Assembly (NCBI RefSeq): GCF_001721045.1
Contig: NZ_MDER01000086.1
Span: 405,856 to 469,855 of the forward strand
Length of the DNA stretch: 64,000 nt
DNA from: Paenibacillus nuruki
GTDB taxonomy: Bacteria; Bacillota; Bacilli; Paenibacillales; Paenibacillaceae
Direction: 5' to 3'
Shown here: positions 36,023-44,845 of the stretch, one piece after another
How the letters are laid out: each line of letters begins with the position of its first letter
How positions within the stretch are numbered: position 1 is the first letter of the stretch
The notes under the pieces: generated by a model
Told to the model about the DNA's origin: nothing
The model's input: the letters and a program-made list of their open reading frames with translations, nothing else
Database searches by the model: none
Translations under genes and position numbers: made by a program

Positions 36023-36917
36023 TGCGATCACCTGCCACTCTGAACTGGATAAATGCTAATATGATGATCATAATTACGATAGAATACGATACGGTTGCTG
36101 CATAACCAAAGTCTGCTGAATATTTGAACGACAGATTGTAGATATATTGCGAAATGGATGTTGTCGCATTACCGGGTCCACCTTTGGTAATATTGACGAC
36201 TTCATCAAACAGTTGCAATGTACCAATTGTCGATGTGATCGATGTAAACAAAATAATAGGTTTTAGCATAGGAATAGTAATACTGAAAAATTGACGAATA
36301 GCGGAAGCACCATCAATACGTGCTGCTTCATAAATAGAGTTGTCGATATTTTGTAGTCCAGATAGATAGAAAATCATGTTGTAACCTGTCCAGCGCCATG
36401 TAATAGCGAGAATAATCGTTACTTTTGCCCAGAACGGATCAGCAATCCACTCAATCGGAGCACCAATCAAATGCACTTTAAGCAATAACGCATTAACCAA
36501 ACCATCCGAAGAGAAAAGGTATTTAAATACAACAGAATAAGCAACTAGAGATGTAATACAAGGTAAGAAAATAGCTGTACGGAAAAATCCTTTAAATTTC
36601 AAACGAGGATTGTTCAATAATACAGAGATGAACAAAGCAAGCACAACCATTAAAGGTACTTGGAAAATCAAATAAATAAATGTGTTTTTTACTGCTGTAA
36701 GGAACATATCATCTGTAAACAGACGAGCGTAGTTATCAATACCATTGAATGATAGATTCGAGCCTGTTCCCGTTTGGAACGAAAGAATAAGTGCTTGAAT
36801 CATTGGATAAAAGTAAAATGCACATATCATCAAAACGGCTAATGCAATAAATAACCATCCTGTTAAGCCAGCTTTGAAACGAGGGCCGAACTTGGATTGA
36901 GGTTGAGCTGCTTTCAT
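36015..36917 (-). CDS. Carbohydrate ABC transporter permease (MalF type)
   Basis: First membrane subunit, 300 residues. Six helices follow a basic N-terminus (GLTGWLFIALAVLMICAFYF); the EAA motif is YEAARIDGASAIRQFFSITIP. I place the start at 36917 because AAAGGAG is directly next to ATG 36926 but nine bases before 36917. It forms the importer with the overlapping MalG-type permease and the binding lipoprotein upstream. A hairpin in the gap after the binding-protein gene probably lets that gene be expressed more strongly. Confidence 0.92.
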   Translation of the reverse strand: MKAAQPQSKFGPRFKAGLTGWLFIALAVLMICAFYFYPMIQALILSFQTGTGSNLSFNGIDNYARLFTDDMFLTAVKNTFIYLIFQVPLMVVLALFISVLLNNPRLKFKGFFRTAIFLPCITSLVAYSVVFKYLFSSDGLVNALLLKVHLIGAPIEWIADPFWAKVTIILAITWRWTGYNMIFYLSGLQNIDNSIYEAARIDGASAIRQFFSITIPMLKPIILFTSITSTIGTLQLFDEVVNITKGGPGNATTSISQYIYNLSFKYSADFGYAATVSYSIVIMIIILAFIQFRVAGDRNE

Positions 36918-36979
36918 TTCTTTCATCTCCTTTATATCGCTTGTGGTCGTTTTATTTTTTTATTTATGGCTTAGATACG

Positions 36980-37019
36980 GCAATAAAACCTTGAACGGCA
37001 AAGCCCAAGGTTTCATTGC
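36980..37019 (-). other. Intercistronic hairpin between binding protein and permease genes
   Basis: Minus-strand GCAATGAAACCTTG pairs with CAAGGTTTTATTGC around a 12-base loop, with no T run after it. Such hairpins protect the upstream message, allowing excess binding protein over permease. Confidence 0.6.
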
Positions 37020-37109
37020 TGTTTCTATTGCCTTACGCCCAGCAAGCTTTCTCTATCCACTTTTTGAGCAGATCGGGTACAGTATGATTTTTTAATGAAT
37101 CAAAATGTT

Positions 37110-38393
37110 TTATTTCAGTTGAGCTTCTGCTTGAGCTTGAACATCGTTCAATACAGAGTCAATGTCTTTACCAGCAAGGTAGTTCTGTACTTCTACAGCC
37201 ATGATATCTTCGATAGCATACGTGTGTAGACCGTAGTTTACGTTAGGAACTTCTGTAGTCCATTTTGCAAAGTCAGCATAGATTTTTTGTCCGCCGAAGA
37301 AATCGTCTGCTTTGTCATAAGCTGAACCTGTAGAAGCTGCTTTGAACGTACCGATGATACCAATTTTGTTTAACATATCTTGGTACAATTCTTTATCAGA
37401 ACCGAATGTTTCTTTCATGAAATCAGCAGCAGTATCTTGTCCGTCTACGTTCATGACATACCATGAGCTACCACCAATGTTAGATGCGTGAACAGAGTTT
37501 GGTGTGTTTTTCAATGTTGGGAATGGAACAACAGCCCATTTACCAGATTGAGAAGCTTCTGCTTTAACAGAAGGTGTGATCCAGTTACCTGTAGGAACAG
37601 ATGCTACAGCACCACTGTTGAATGCAGCCAAGAATTGACTCCAGTCAGAGTTCGTTTTTACGATATTTGCATCAAACATTGCTTTGTAATCTTCCATAGC
37701 TTCTTTCAAAGCTGCGTTTCCTGCAATGTTAGGTGTTTTACCGTCTTCTTTAAGATACCAAGTACCTGCAGATTGGATCATTGCACGAATCAATCCCAAG
37801 TCATTTGGATCTTGAGTTAACATATCTTTACCAGTTTTAGCTTTTACTGCTTTACCGATTTCGATAAATTTATCCCAGTCGATATCTTGCATATCTTCAG
37901 GTGTGTAACCTGCTTCTTTAAGATAATCCGTTCTTACATACATACCAGTTACGCCGGAATCAAATGGAACACCATATTGTTTGCCGTTGTAGTTAGTAGG
38001 ACCTGCTTTGTAATCTGCAAAGTCTGCTGATTTAATCGAATCAGACATATCACGGAAAGAATCTGGATACGCTTGCAAGAAGTTTTGTGAACGATAATCT
38101 TCGATCAACACAATGTTTGGAAGACCTTTAGTTGTACCAGAGTTCAAACCTGTGTTTAATTTTTGTACAATATCCGCTTGAGCGTTTTCAATGATGTTAA
38201 TCGTAACATCAGGATGCTTAGCCATATATCTCTCTTTAGCTAAATTCAATGCTGCTATGTTAAATTTAGCGTCCCATGCCCATACTGTGATTTCTTTTTT
38301 AGCTGGATCAGAACTTGCACCGCTACCAGCATTACCGGAACATGCAGATAACATGAAAACGGTTGCTAGTAAAAGAAACATCATTTTTTTCAT
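37110..38393 (-). CDS. Sugar-binding lipoprotein of the ABC transporter
   Basis: Extracellular solute-binding protein of family 1, 427 residues. The signal MKKMMFLLLATVFMLSACSG has lipobox L-S-A-C (Cys 18). The mature protein starts with EITVWAWDAKFNIAALNLA and shows GKQYGVPFDSGVTGMYVRTD and SGAVASVPTGNW, typical of oligosaccharide binders. It is first in the importer operon, with a cre site just upstream. The sequence cannot show which sugar is bound; lacZ and the adjacent sensor kinase point to beta-galactosides. Confidence 0.93.
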   Translation of the reverse strand: MKKMMFLLLATVFMLSACSGNAGSGASSDPAKKEITVWAWDAKFNIAALNLAKERYMAKHPDVTINIIENAQADIVQKLNTGLNSGTTKGLPNIVLIEDYRSQNFLQAYPDSFRDMSDSIKSADFADYKAGPTNYNGKQYGVPFDSGVTGMYVRTDYLKEAGYTPEDMQDIDWDKFIEIGKAVKAKTGKDMLTQDPNDLGLIRAMIQSAGTWYLKEDGKTPNIAGNAALKEAMEDYKAMFDANIVKTNSDWSQFLAAFNSGAVASVPTGNWITPSVKAEASQSGKWAVVPFPTLKNTPNSVHASNIGGSSWYVMNVDGQDTAADFMKETFGSDKELYQDMLNKIGIIGTFKAASTGSAYDKADDFFGGQKIYADFAKWTTEVPNVNYGLHTYAIEDIMAVEVQNYLAGKDIDSVLNDVQAQAEAQLK

Positions 38394-38418
38394 TTTTGTT
38401 CAACCCCTGTTCTTTTTT

Positions 38419-38432
38419 TGAAAGCGTTTACC
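38419..38432 (+). promoter_or_regulatory. cre site upstream of the sugar-binding protein gene
   Basis: TGAAAGCGTTTACC matches TGWAARCGYTWNCW at 13 of 14 positions and lies 26 bases before the gene start, where bound CcpA would block transcription. Confidence 0.65.
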
Positions 38433-38599
38433 ATTTGGTATATTTATCTTAACACCTCTTGATTTGAAGACGGTATGACTATCTTTGTAAGGATTTGTGA
38501 TTTTCTTATATTTAAATTTTTTGATAGCGTTATCATTAGTAATATATTTGGATAATGGTATAAAATGTAGATTAAAGTAGGGTGGGATTAGTGAGTATG

Positions 38600-38625
38600 A
38601 GCGGAATTTAGGGAGACCGCTTCGG
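38600..38625. repeat. Relic of the structured intergenic element (copy D)
   Basis: GAGCGGAATTTAGGG next to AGACCGCTTCG resembles the two outer edges of element B (GAGCGGAGTCTAAGG and, on the other strand, GGGGACCGCTTCG) joined by loss of the interior. The rest of 38433-38830 shows nothing recognisable. Confidence 0.35.
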
Positions 38626-38830
38626 GGATAGCTTATTTAGAGCACCAATTTGAATGTTGGGGAGCGGGGGGCAGGAAAGAATGAGGATTAGAATAGATTG
38701 GAGTGGCTTGGTGAATATATAGCTATCTTGAATTTGTGCCTACTATATATAGAAAGATCGAGTTAAGTTTATGGATTAAATACTTGGTGTTTTTAAAATA
38801 GGAATATTTATAGATTGTTTCATTATAAAT

Positions 38831-38874
38831 AGAAGAAAGGTAGGCGCTTATTTCTAAGTGTCTACCTTTCTTCT
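38831..38874. terminator. Long hairpin in front of the sugar locus
   Basis: AGAAGAAAGGTAGGCGCTTA pairs with TAAGTGTCTACCTTTCTTCT, about 20 bp with one or two mismatches. It is the second of two tandem hairpins after the sensor kinase gene. Confidence 0.5.
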
Positions 38875-38880
38875 ATTTAC

Positions 38881-38931
38881 AAAAGACATCTTTTATACCG
38901 TTTAGAACACGGGATATAGTAGATGTCTTTT
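38881..38931 (-). terminator. Hairpin directly after the sensor kinase gene
   Basis: AAAAGACATCT pairs with AGATGTCTTTT, with an inner CCGT/ACGG pairing. It lies 15 bases after the kinase stop; with the next hairpin it probably ends that transcript. Confidence 0.55.
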
Positions 38932-38945
38932 GTATTTTTTATAGG

Positions 38946-40736
38946 TTATTGCTGTTCTAAAATTAAAGGCATGGTGATTTTGACTTTGGTGCCTTCGCCT
39001 TTGGTACTGGAAATAGTTACTCCATACTGTTCGCCGTAGAGCAGTGTGATGCGGTTGTGGACGTTCTGGATGCCAATGCCTGTGAATAATTGACGTTTGC
39101 TTTTCGGATTCGGTAGCGGGTTATGTTCGCCTACTTCAGATAGACCGTCCATGCCATCTCCATTGTCGACCACTTCGCAGGTCAGTACACCATCGGATTG
39201 AGACACCATAATATAGATGATACCGTTTTGTTTTTCATTAAACGCATGGAAAAACGCATTTTCGATAAATGGTTGAATAATCAATTTGGGCACATGGTAT
39301 TCCAGACAATCTGGAGAAACGAAATAATTTACTTGTACGCGTTGTCCATACCGCACATGGTTGATAAATACGTAGTTTTTCATATTACCCAGCTCTTGTT
39401 CAATCGTGATCGTTTCACTGACATTACTGATTGTATTTTGCAATAATGAAATCAGTGCATTGATCGTCTCCGCAGCCGTTTCTTTGTTTCCTTTTTGCAC
39501 TAGGATTTTGATCGAAGCAAGCGTATTATACAGGAAATGCGGATTGATCTGTCGTTGTAATGCAGCTAACTCTGCATTCCGTTGATCTTTTTGCGTCTGA
39601 ATTAAACGTTCGATATAATCATTCAGTTCATCCAGCATATAGTTATACGCTCGACCTAACTCCTGAACTTCATAACTTCCACTCACTTGAATATAATTAT
39701 CAAAATTTTTCTCCGTAATCGTAGACATCTGCTTCACCAGACGGGTCAATGATTGGGTCAATCGACGTGAAATTAAAAATACAATCAACAACGCTCCGCT
39801 GACAATCGCAATACAGATCAGTGCCACCGAACGCACATTGATAATCTGTCCAACAGCAAATTCCCGATCAACCAAATTAACCAGATAAAAATCATATTCA
39901 GGTACATAATTCGATAAAATAATATGATCTTTACCCATGACATCCGCATCCATATAATCCAGATGTTTTTTGTTAATCTGGGTCGCATAATTGAGGAGCT
40001 CCGGTGAAAAAGAACCAATCAGATCATCTCGATTACTCGATACAATCTGTCCACTCGCATTCAGAATCAGAACATCGTTGCCTGTACTGGTAAAATTACT
40101 ATAAAAACGTTTGAATTCCCGCTCTTGAATGGCTATATAGATGGTTCCATACAGAAAGTTACTTGTACGCTCCATCAAAGCTTTGGAAGCAATAATATAA
40201 TGTTCTGCCGGCTGATCGATAGCTGTTGATTCTTCATCATACTGATACATCAGCCGTCTCGGTTCAGCGATCGTATTCTTGGTAATCATACTTTCAGACA
40301 ACGTATGCATTGGAATAGGCCAGTATCCATAATCGGAAGCATAACTTCTGCCATTCACTCCTATGACCGTTACGCCTACTTCATAAGCGTCTACATTTGA
40401 TTTAATCTGCTTCATCTGTTGACCCATACTGAAATAAGAACTACCTGTAGCGATCGAATCGCCTTCACCGCTCGTTAAAAAGCTTTTGACGGTAGCCGTC
40501 TGAGAGGCATGGCTAACTGCATTTACAATCGAATCGTTAAACGACTCAAAGCTTGTTTTAATCTGATTCAACACTTTCGAGTTGGTGATACTGAATGTCT
40601 CGGCAAATAGTCGCTCTGACATTCGAATCGTTACGAGCGAAGTCAACAAACAAACAGCAATGATACTGACCACCATAACAATAAACAATTTAAAAAACAG
40701 ACCTTGCTGTTTGAAATTGTCGATACTTTTTTTCAT
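38946..40736 (-). CDS. YesM-type sensor histidine kinase
   Basis: A 596-residue membrane kinase. The first helix (LFFKLFIVMVVSIIAVCLLT) and second helix (VALICIAIVSGALLIVFLIS) enclose an extracellular sensor domain of about 260 residues. A HAMP segment, then the His_kinase domain with phospho-acceptor in LQRQINPHFLYNTLASI, and the HATPase domain with PFIENAFFHAF and VDNGDGMDG, follow. The start at 40736 has AAGGG seven bases upstream. It pairs with the response regulator upstream across a 250-base gap filled by tandem repeats. The neighbouring importer suggests that it senses the same sugar, perhaps through the binding protein. Confidence 0.92.
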   Translation of the reverse strand: MKKSIDNFKQQGLFFKLFIVMVVSIIAVCLLTSLVTIRMSERLFAETFSITNSKVLNQIKTSFESFNDSIVNAVSHASQTATVKSFLTSGEGDSIATGSSYFSMGQQMKQIKSNVDAYEVGVTVIGVNGRSYASDYGYWPIPMHTLSESMITKNTIAEPRRLMYQYDEESTAIDQPAEHYIIASKALMERTSNFLYGTIYIAIQEREFKRFYSNFTSTGNDVLILNASGQIVSSNRDDLIGSFSPELLNYATQINKKHLDYMDADVMGKDHIILSNYVPEYDFYLVNLVDREFAVGQIINVRSVALICIAIVSGALLIVFLISRRLTQSLTRLVKQMSTITEKNFDNYIQVSGSYEVQELGRAYNYMLDELNDYIERLIQTQKDQRNAELAALQRQINPHFLYNTLASIKILVQKGNKETAAETINALISLLQNTISNVSETITIEQELGNMKNYVFINHVRYGQRVQVNYFVSPDCLEYHVPKLIIQPFIENAFFHAFNEKQNGIIYIMVSQSDGVLTCEVVDNGDGMDGLSEVGEHNPLPNPKSKRQLFTGIGIQNVHNRITLLYGEQYGVTISSTKGEGTKVKITMPLILEQQ

Positions 40737-40780
40737 ACTCATTCCCTTTTCTTTAACCCATTCATTACATACTATAATAG

Positions 40781-40992
40781 TAAGATATTTTGCTACGCAA
40801 AAATCACTTTCTTATTGAACTAGGTCGCGCTTATGGTGCCAAGCGCTTGTTGTAAGATATTTTGCTACGCAAAAATCACTTTTTCATTGAACTGGGTCGC
40901 GCTTATATTGCCAAGCGCTTGATGTAAGATATTTTGCTACGCAAAAATCATTTTCTTATTGAACTAGGTCGCGCTTATATTGCCAAGCGCTT
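40781..40992. repeat. Three tandem 72-bp repeats between response regulator and kinase genes
   Basis: Units start at 40781, 40853 and 40925, each 72 bp, the last ending within the regulator stop codon. Every unit contains two hairpins: TTTTGC-TAC-GCAAAA and GCGCTT..AAGCGC. Only a few positions differ between units. There are no unique spacers, so this is not a CRISPR array. Confidence 0.92.
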
Positions 40993-42568
40993 AACGCAAG
41001 TGTTTACGTCGGTATTGGCTTGGGGATAGTCCGGTTAGTTTTTTGAATACTTTGGTGAAATAACTAGGGTCGGAATAGCCTACTTTGCTACTGATATCTG
41101 CAATCGTGAACTCGTCTTCTTTTAACATGGCGGCGGCTTTTTCGACACGGATTTTGTTCAAATACTCACTAAATCCTTCTTTATTATGCGTTGTGAAATA
41201 GCTGGATAAATAAGAAGGGTTAAAATGAAAATATTGGCCTAGCCCGGTCAGACTGAGCGACTCTGCAAAATGAATATCGATATACTCTAATAACTTTTTC
41301 ATATTCGAGTTACTGTTCGGCTGTGTACGTGCTGCAATCTGCTGATCAACTACCAATAAAAAGCGATTCAACAAATCGATTGCTTCATTAATGTGCTCGG
41401 CTTCGTTAATCTGTTTGAAATAGTTATATTTCTCAGCATCCAGTTGTTCAACATCATAATCCAGATTACCAAGCAGTGTAATAATATTGAATACGACATT
41501 TCCTAGAAACGATTTCAACTCAAACGGAGTCGAGACATAGTTCCCCGACATCGCTGTGACATACTGGCGCAATTCTTGGAAAGCAAATTCAAAATGCTCT
41601 CGCTTCATCTCTTCAGCAAATTGCTTTAGGTTGAAAGCACCTTGTACTGCAACCGGTGGCGGAAGTTCAGATTCTAACATGAGTCTGCGATCCGGGAAAT
41701 AAAAGCGATAGTCTAACAATTTCAAAATCTGTTGATGATACACCGGATCGATCTGCTCAAATGTATGAAAAGGACTACTCATCACCCAACCGATTTGTGG
41801 AGACTGAGCATGAATATCATCGGCTAATTGCTGAATAACGGTCACTAACGTTGAATATTTAGACTCTTCCAGATTCACCAGAAATACAATTAGACCGGAA
41901 TCACTGACCGGTGCAGGTCGAAATACAATCGATGTCCCTAGCGATTCAAGCACCTCTGCCAGTCTCATTCCTAGAGTAGATAAGTGACTTTGTACAGCCG
42001 CAGACGTATGGTTGTTCGCAATATAACCGGAAGGCTGAACGCCGATCAGACAATAATGCTCATACGGGAAAGCTTGCTTGATCAGTTCTTGTCCATAATT
42101 CACTTCATATCCGGAGATCACTTTTTCTATAATATGATCAATCGATAATAACTCTTGATCATTATCTTCATTATATTGAAGAGAAGGAATACGACGTGCT
42201 GTCTTTTGTAGAACTTGCAACAACTCTTGCGTTTCTAACTTTGGCTTCAAAATATAATCAGCTACCCCACTTTGAAAAGTGGAACGTACATAGCTAAATT
42301 CACCATAGCTGCTCAGTACAATGACTTCAATATGAGGATATCTTTGCTTCACAATTCGTGTGAATTCTTCGCCATCCATAATTGGCATGACGATATCGGT
42401 AATCACAATATGAGGTTGCAATTGATCTACCAGTTCGAGCGCTTCTTTTCCATTAGATGCTTCACCAACAATCTGAAATCCAAATTGTTCCCAGACCATA
42501 TAGTGTTTAATTCCTTGTCTTACCAGAATTTCATCATCTACGATCAAAATTCTACACAGTTCTTTCAT
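40991..42568 (-). CDS. YesN-type response regulator with AraC output domain
   Basis: A 525-residue transcription factor. The receiver domain (about 1-125) has the acidic pocket in LIVDDEILVRQG, phospho-acceptor Asp in IVITDIVMPIMDG and the Lys in YILKPK. A middle region of about 270 residues has no clear motif. The C-terminal AraC domain shows SLTGLGQYFHFNPSYLSSYF and IADISSKVGYSDPSYFTKVF followed by G-L-S-P-S-Q-Y-R. Its stop codon lies in the last bases of the tandem repeat array. It should activate the sugar importer and lacZ when phosphorylated by the neighbouring kinase. Confidence 0.92.
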   Translation of the reverse strand: MKELCRILIVDDEILVRQGIKHYMVWEQFGFQIVGEASNGKEALELVDQLQPHIVITDIVMPIMDGEEFTRIVKQRYPHIEVIVLSSYGEFSYVRSTFQSGVADYILKPKLETQELLQVLQKTARRIPSLQYNEDNDQELLSIDHIIEKVISGYEVNYGQELIKQAFPYEHYCLIGVQPSGYIANNHTSAAVQSHLSTLGMRLAEVLESLGTSIVFRPAPVSDSGLIVFLVNLEESKYSTLVTVIQQLADDIHAQSPQIGWVMSSPFHTFEQIDPVYHQQILKLLDYRFYFPDRRLMLESELPPPVAVQGAFNLKQFAEEMKREHFEFAFQELRQYVTAMSGNYVSTPFELKSFLGNVVFNIITLLGNLDYDVEQLDAEKYNYFKQINEAEHINEAIDLLNRFLLVVDQQIAARTQPNSNSNMKKLLEYIDIHFAESLSLTGLGQYFHFNPSYLSSYFTTHNKEGFSEYLNKIRVEKAAAMLKEDEFTIADISSKVGYSDPSYFTKVFKKLTGLSPSQYRRKHLR

Positions 42569-42790
42569 TATGACACTCCCTATATAACTCTACTGAAGAC
42601 TACAAGAATCTTACAGAATACCATTTATGGTAGCGTTTTCAAACGTATAGTTTATTATTTATCTATTAGTATTTTTATGCTAACACAGAATAGAGAATCA
42701 TGGGACAAAATATTTGAATATGATAATGATCAAGTCAGATAGATATGACAATAAAGATATCATAAAAATAAATATAGAAAGAGGAAAACA

Positions 42791-43225
42791 ATGAATAAAA
42801 AAATCGTATTTGGAGTTCTAGGTGTTATTGTTTTAATAGGTGCCAGTCTGTTCTTAATATTTAAAGAAGATCGTCAACAGTATATATTTTTGATTCCTGA
42901 AGGATATAAAGGCAAAGTAACTGTTACTTTTGATCAACCTGATGCAAGTCCGTTGGTATATGAAGGTAAATGGATTGTTTTTCAAGTTCCTTCTTCTGGG
43001 AATATTACGACTTCTGGCTCAAATGTAACAGGAACAATCGATTACTATTATGTAGATCAAGCAGGAAATCGTACAAAAATAGAAGATATTCCTAACGCAA
43101 TTCAAGATCTACACACTGAATCTGGTGGAAGTAAAAATAGTGCTAATCAGACTACCGAAATACCTGAGACCCTTTCTTTTTTTGTAGGTACTCCGCAAGA
43201 ATATGATAATGATCGCAAATCCTAG
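42791..43225 (+). CDS. Small membrane-anchored protein, DUF6843-like
   Basis: A 144-residue protein with one N-terminal helix (IVFGVLGVIVLIGASLFLIF) and an outer domain starting QYIFLIPEGYKGKVTVTFDQ, which resembles a Paenibacillus/Bacillus family I remember as DUF6843. That assignment is from memory and tentative. The function is unknown. The C-terminal part is Ser/Asn/Thr-rich and probably disordered. AGAGGA precedes the ATG. It is monocistronic with a terminator after it. Confidence 0.7.
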   Translation: MNKKIVFGVLGVIVLIGASLFLIFKEDRQQYIFLIPEGYKGKVTVTFDQPDASPLVYEGKWIVFQVPSSGNITTSGSNVTGTIDYYYVDQAGNRTKIEDIPNAIQDLHTESGGSKNSANQTTEIPETLSFFVGTPQEYDNDRKS

Positions 43226-43246
43226 AACTCCTCTTCCAAATCATCA

Positions 43247-43283
43247 AAACAGCCTAACGTGTTGGGTGCACATTAGGCTGTTT
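43247..43283. terminator. Bidirectional terminator
   Basis: AAACAGCCTAA pairs with TTAGGCTGTTT around a 15-base loop. It lies between the convergent DUF6843-like and LysE-family genes. Confidence 0.7.
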
Positions 43284-43338
43284 CGAGAATTTCTGTATTG
43301 GATGATGTGAATTTCTTTTCAATACTGCTACATCTTAT

Positions 43339-43977
43339 TTATTTGCGATCGAATGCCATTCTTGCTGCAAGTGCTGTTAGCACACTTGCCATGACCCAAC
43401 GCTGGATACTCATCCAAATCGGACGTTTACCGAACCATGATACCACTTGACTCGCTACCAGTATAATCAATAGATTAACGATAAAGCTGATGCTAATCTG
43501 AAGCAGACCTAGAGTGGCACTCTGCATCAATACCGATCCCCGTGCAGGATCTATAAATTGTGGTAACAACGATACATACAATACAGCTGCTTTGGGGTTA
43601 AGTAAATTTGTCATAAATCCCATTATAAATAGCTTTTTAGGCGATTCGATCGCTAATGATTGAGGTTCCAGTATATTACGATCACTTCCACTTCCAGGAC
43701 GAATCGCTTTCCACGCTAACCATAGCAAGTACACTGCTCCTGCCCATTTAATCATACTGTAGAGTATAGGAACTGTCAGAAATAACGCAGATAATCCCAT
43801 CATGGTCGCTACAATATACACGACAAATGCGAGCATCACGCCGAACAAAGAAATCATGCCTGCTAACTTTCCTTGTGTTACCGAACGCGAAATCAAATAG
43901 ATCATATTCGGTCCTGGCGCACATACCATCCCTAAAGCGACAGCGGCAAAAGCAATCATCGTTCCAAAACTAATCAT
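43339..43977 (-). CDS. LysE/RhtB family amino-acid exporter
   Basis: A 212-residue membrane exporter with about six helices. The conserved N-terminal motif is VALGMVCAPGPNMIYLISRS (G-P-x-x-x) and a second landmark is FMTNLLNPKAAVLYVSLLPQF. Substrates in this family are amino acids or small derivatives such as homoserine or threonine; this one cannot be assigned. It is divergent from the TetR gene at 44138, which may or may not control it. Confidence 0.88.
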   Translation of the reverse strand: MISFGTMIAFAAVALGMVCAPGPNMIYLISRSVTQGKLAGMISLFGVMLAFVVYIVATMMGLSALFLTVPILYSMIKWAGAVYLLWLAWKAIRPGSGSDRNILEPQSLAIESPKKLFIMGFMTNLLNPKAAVLYVSLLPQFIDPARGSVLMQSATLGLLQISISFIVNLLIILVASQVVSWFGKRPIWMSIQRWVMASVLTALAARMAFDRK

Positions 43978-44103
43978 GTGTCCGTCTCTCCTTTTTTATA
44001 GTTTTGCATATGTAAGATTGTTATACAGTATACGCTTTTGTAGTCAATTCGTTAACCTTTATGTAAGTGGTTTGACAATATCCATCTTTTCCTTCACAAT
44101 AAA

Positions 44104-44122
44104 TATAATGATCGTTCTATAT
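44104..44122. promoter_or_regulatory. Shared 19-bp box, copy 1 (before tetR)
   Basis: TATAATGATCGTTCTATAT, identical to 44798-44816. The box begins with a perfect -10 hexamer, so a bound regulator would block the promoter. Its AACGATCATT-like core is partly palindromic. Confidence 0.6.
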
Positions 44123-44137
44123 AAAGGAGTGTATCAA

Positions 44138-44677
44138 TTGAGTAAAAAAAGAGAAACGTTACTGATTGTAGCTGAAAAGCTTTTTTATGAACATGGATTT
44201 CATGCGATTGGTCTGAAGCAGATTATTACAGAAGCAGATATTGCGATTATGACGCTCTACAACCATTTTGCTTCCAAAGATGAATTGATCGTAGAAGTGT
44301 TGAAGCGACGTGAGCAACAATATATGGAGTATCTGCATCGTTTTCTGACGGATGATCGTGAAGCTATTTTATTGAATTTGGCTAAAGGGCATGCGCAACG
44401 TTTAATGGATATTCAATCACGTGGATGTATGTTTTTACGGGCAAAAGAAGAATTTGCTGGTGATCCAACGCATCCAGTCGTACAGACTGTGAATCGTCAT
44501 AAAGAAAATGTGATGAAATTTATCGAGCAATTGGACTCCTCCCTGACTTCACAACAAATTTTACAATTTTCGCTATTGTTAGAAGGATCTACTGCTCTGG
44601 CTGAGACAGAAGATACAGCCACCGTATGCGCCCAATTAATTGATATGACCGAAAAACTATTTGTACGTGCGGCTTAA
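44138..44677 (+). CDS. TetR family regulator of the MFS gene
   Basis: A 179-residue repressor. The start is TTG at 44138 with AAAGGAG eight bases upstream; the open frame continues upstream only by chance. The helix-turn-helix is IGLKQIITEADIAIMTLYNH followed by F-A-S-K-D-E-L. The C-terminal region contains a Cys in QSRGCMFLRAKEEF, typical of TetR proteins of the YxaF/LmrA type. It shares a 19-bp upstream box with the MFS gene, making joint repression likely. Confidence 0.87.
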   Translation: MSKKRETLLIVAEKLFYEHGFHAIGLKQIITEADIAIMTLYNHFASKDELIVEVLKRREQQYMEYLHRFLTDDREAILLNLAKGHAQRLMDIQSRGCMFLRAKEEFAGDPTHPVVQTVNRHKENVMKFIEQLDSSLTSQQILQFSLLLEGSTALAETEDTATVCAQLIDMTEKLFVRAA

Positions 44678-44797
44678 ACAAGTAAGTATTCTGTTATAGC
44701 CATACTATTGGCACCCAAGATCAATCATTTCTATCGGTTCAAAAGTATATCTGATCGCAGTGAGTATATAGATACTCACTTTTTATTTAAGCAAAAG

Positions 44798-44816
44798 TAT
44801 AATGATCGTTCTATAT
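44798..44816. promoter_or_regulatory. Shared 19-bp box, copy 2 (before MFS gene)
   Basis: Exact second copy of TATAATGATCGTTCTATAT, 29 bases before the MFS start codon. Confidence 0.6.
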
Positions 44817-44845
44817 ATTTATAATACATAAAGGAGTGTTACCCT

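Noticed and set aside
35198..38393. Missing ABC ATPase taken as gene loss
   Set aside because: Sugar importers of this group in Bacillus and Paenibacillus commonly share a distant ATPase, so absence is normal.
40781..40992. Possible CRISPR array
   Set aside because: Repeats are 72 bp, directly abutting, and contain no unique spacers; no cas genes are nearby.
42272..42742. Open frame opposite the response regulator start
   Set aside because: It overlaps conserved receiver-domain coding sequence and shows no protein-like motifs.
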